Positions 63,295 to 64,000 of a DNA stretch of 64,000 nucleotides are shown here, in pieces. The stretch is from assembly GCA_948144175.1 (NCBI GenBank), contig CANXME010000095.1, positions 1,240,001 through 1,304,000 on the forward strand, given 5' to 3'. The notes beneath the pieces are model-generated. The model saw only the letters and a list, made by a program, of their open reading frames with translations. It had not been told where the DNA came from and did no database searches. Source of the stretch: Closterium sp. NIES-65. Its lineage: Eukaryota; Streptophyta; Zygnematophyceae; Desmidiales; Closteriaceae. Made by a program: the position numbers and the translations under genes. Within the stretch, counting starts at the first letter, position 1. Each line of letters opens with the position of its first letter.

Positions 63295-64000
63295 GCCAAA
63301 AAGGGAGGCAGGCAGGCAAGCAGGCGACGCGCAGCGTGCTAGCAGGGCAGGGGCTCACCAGTGGTGGGTAGAGTAGGCTTGGCGACTCAGCAGCTCGGCA
63401 GCACGGCGGCTCTGCGGCTCGGGCGACTCGGGCGGCTCGGCGGCAGAGCGGCTCGGCAGCAACTGCAGCTCGGCAGCTCGGCGACCCGGCGGCGCGGCTG
63501 TAGGGCGGCTCGGCTGCTGGGAGGCTCGGGTGTAGAGCGGCTCGGCTGCAGGGCGGCTCGGCTGCTGGGAGGCTCGGGTGTAGAGCGGCTCGGTGGCGAG
63601 GCGGCTCGGCTGCAGGGCGGCTCAAGACGAAGGAGGAGGAGAAGCAGGGGAGACCACACACCTGCCACCCCGCAAGCGGCCCCCTCAGGTAGCCTCGACA
63701 GGCGACGGGAAAAGGGGGGGGTGGGAGGCGGCTCGGGCGGCTCGGGCGGCTCAGGCTGCACGGCGGCTAACGGGCGGCGTGGGGGGGGCCGGGACGGCGG
63801 CGTGCAGCAGGGACGGGCGGCGCACGGGCGGTGTGAGGCCGGGACGGGTGAGGGGGGGGCCAGGACGGGCGGTGTCCTGGCGCCGAGGGGCCGAGACAGG
63901 AGAGCGCGGCCGGGGCGGGCGGCACAGGGCGGCTTGGGGCCGAGACGGGCGCGCGCGGGTGGCTAGGGGCCGGGACGGGCGGTGCGCGGGCGGCTAGGGG
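63295..64000 (-). repeat. GC-rich leader of element I with minisatellites
   Basis: Units around GGCGGCTCGGCTGCTGGGAG (63410-63640) are followed by GGGACGGGCGG-type repeats (63780-64000). This looks like the leaders of B and H and continues past the window edge. The open frames in it are not supported as genes. Confidence 0.65.

Larger units (their letters stand above)
58077..64000 (-). mobile_element. Element I: chimeric minus-strand Ty1/copia, right end outside window
   Basis: The 3' LTR is at 58077-58212, with a purine tract inside it. Continuing up the minus strand: RNase H and RT (58467 to about 60540), a 40-bp LTR remnant (60543-60582), then linker, integrase, protease and a shortened gag (60583-63294), and a GC-rich leader to the window edge. 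The LTR remnant replaces part of the linker and the reading frame changes there, so two copia molecules appear to be joined. The 5' LTR is not in the window. Confidence 0.78.

Overview
This 64 kb window is eukaryotic, repeat-dense DNA. I find no bacterial-type genes, operons, rRNA genes or CRISPR arrays, and no host gene I can name. Almost every base belongs to nested retrotransposons. The Ty1/copia polyproteins, plant-style primer-binding sites complementary to initiator tRNA-Met (TGGTATCAGAGC and variants), high GC and Gly/Gln/Pro-rich linkers suggest a green plant or, more likely, a streptophyte (charophyte) alga. That assignment is inference; no species marker is present.

Layout. (1) 341-11476: minus-strand LTR element C without recognisable coding sequence, with an intact copia element A (886-8330) nested inside it. 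(2) 12123-12675: a tandem LTR-int-LTR-int-LTR miniature element (TRIM) whose LTR/PBS junction resembles a tRNA and carries pol III A and B boxes. (3) 13023-15555: a decayed, unidentified coding fragment joined to a broken minus-strand copia gag (D). (4) 15556-49678: an old plus-strand copia element G, split at 17161/45050 by plus-strand copia element F (17162-45049). F was in turn hit by a tyrosine-recombinase retrotransposon of DIRS/PAT type (17516-23305), a nearly intact copia element B (23691-31083), a short palindromic copia derivative E (33488-37158) and a 1.5 kb non-autonomous LTR element K (41746-43274). (5) 49880-57339: a complete but frameshifted copia element H. (6) 58077-64000: a chimeric minus-strand copia element I, cut by the window edge.

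Boundaries rest mainly on LTRs with TG...CA ends and matching 5-bp target-site duplications: GGAAG (A), AACTC (B), GAATG (C), TGGCC (E), C(A/G)TCG (F), TCGTG (H), ACAGG (K), CCACA (TRIM). The copia elements share gag, aspartic protease, integrase, a low-complexity linker, reverse transcriptase and RNase H on one polyprotein. Only A is open throughout, and its integrase has Lys at the catalytic Glu position; B has one nonsense codon.

Most notable: the tRNA-like TRIM array; the TSD-flanked palindromic element E; the DIRS/PAT-like element with all three ORFs open and split direct repeats; an atypical gag zinc knuckle (C-x13-C-x3/4-H-x4-C) shared by the copia lineages; and a decodable five-level nesting history.
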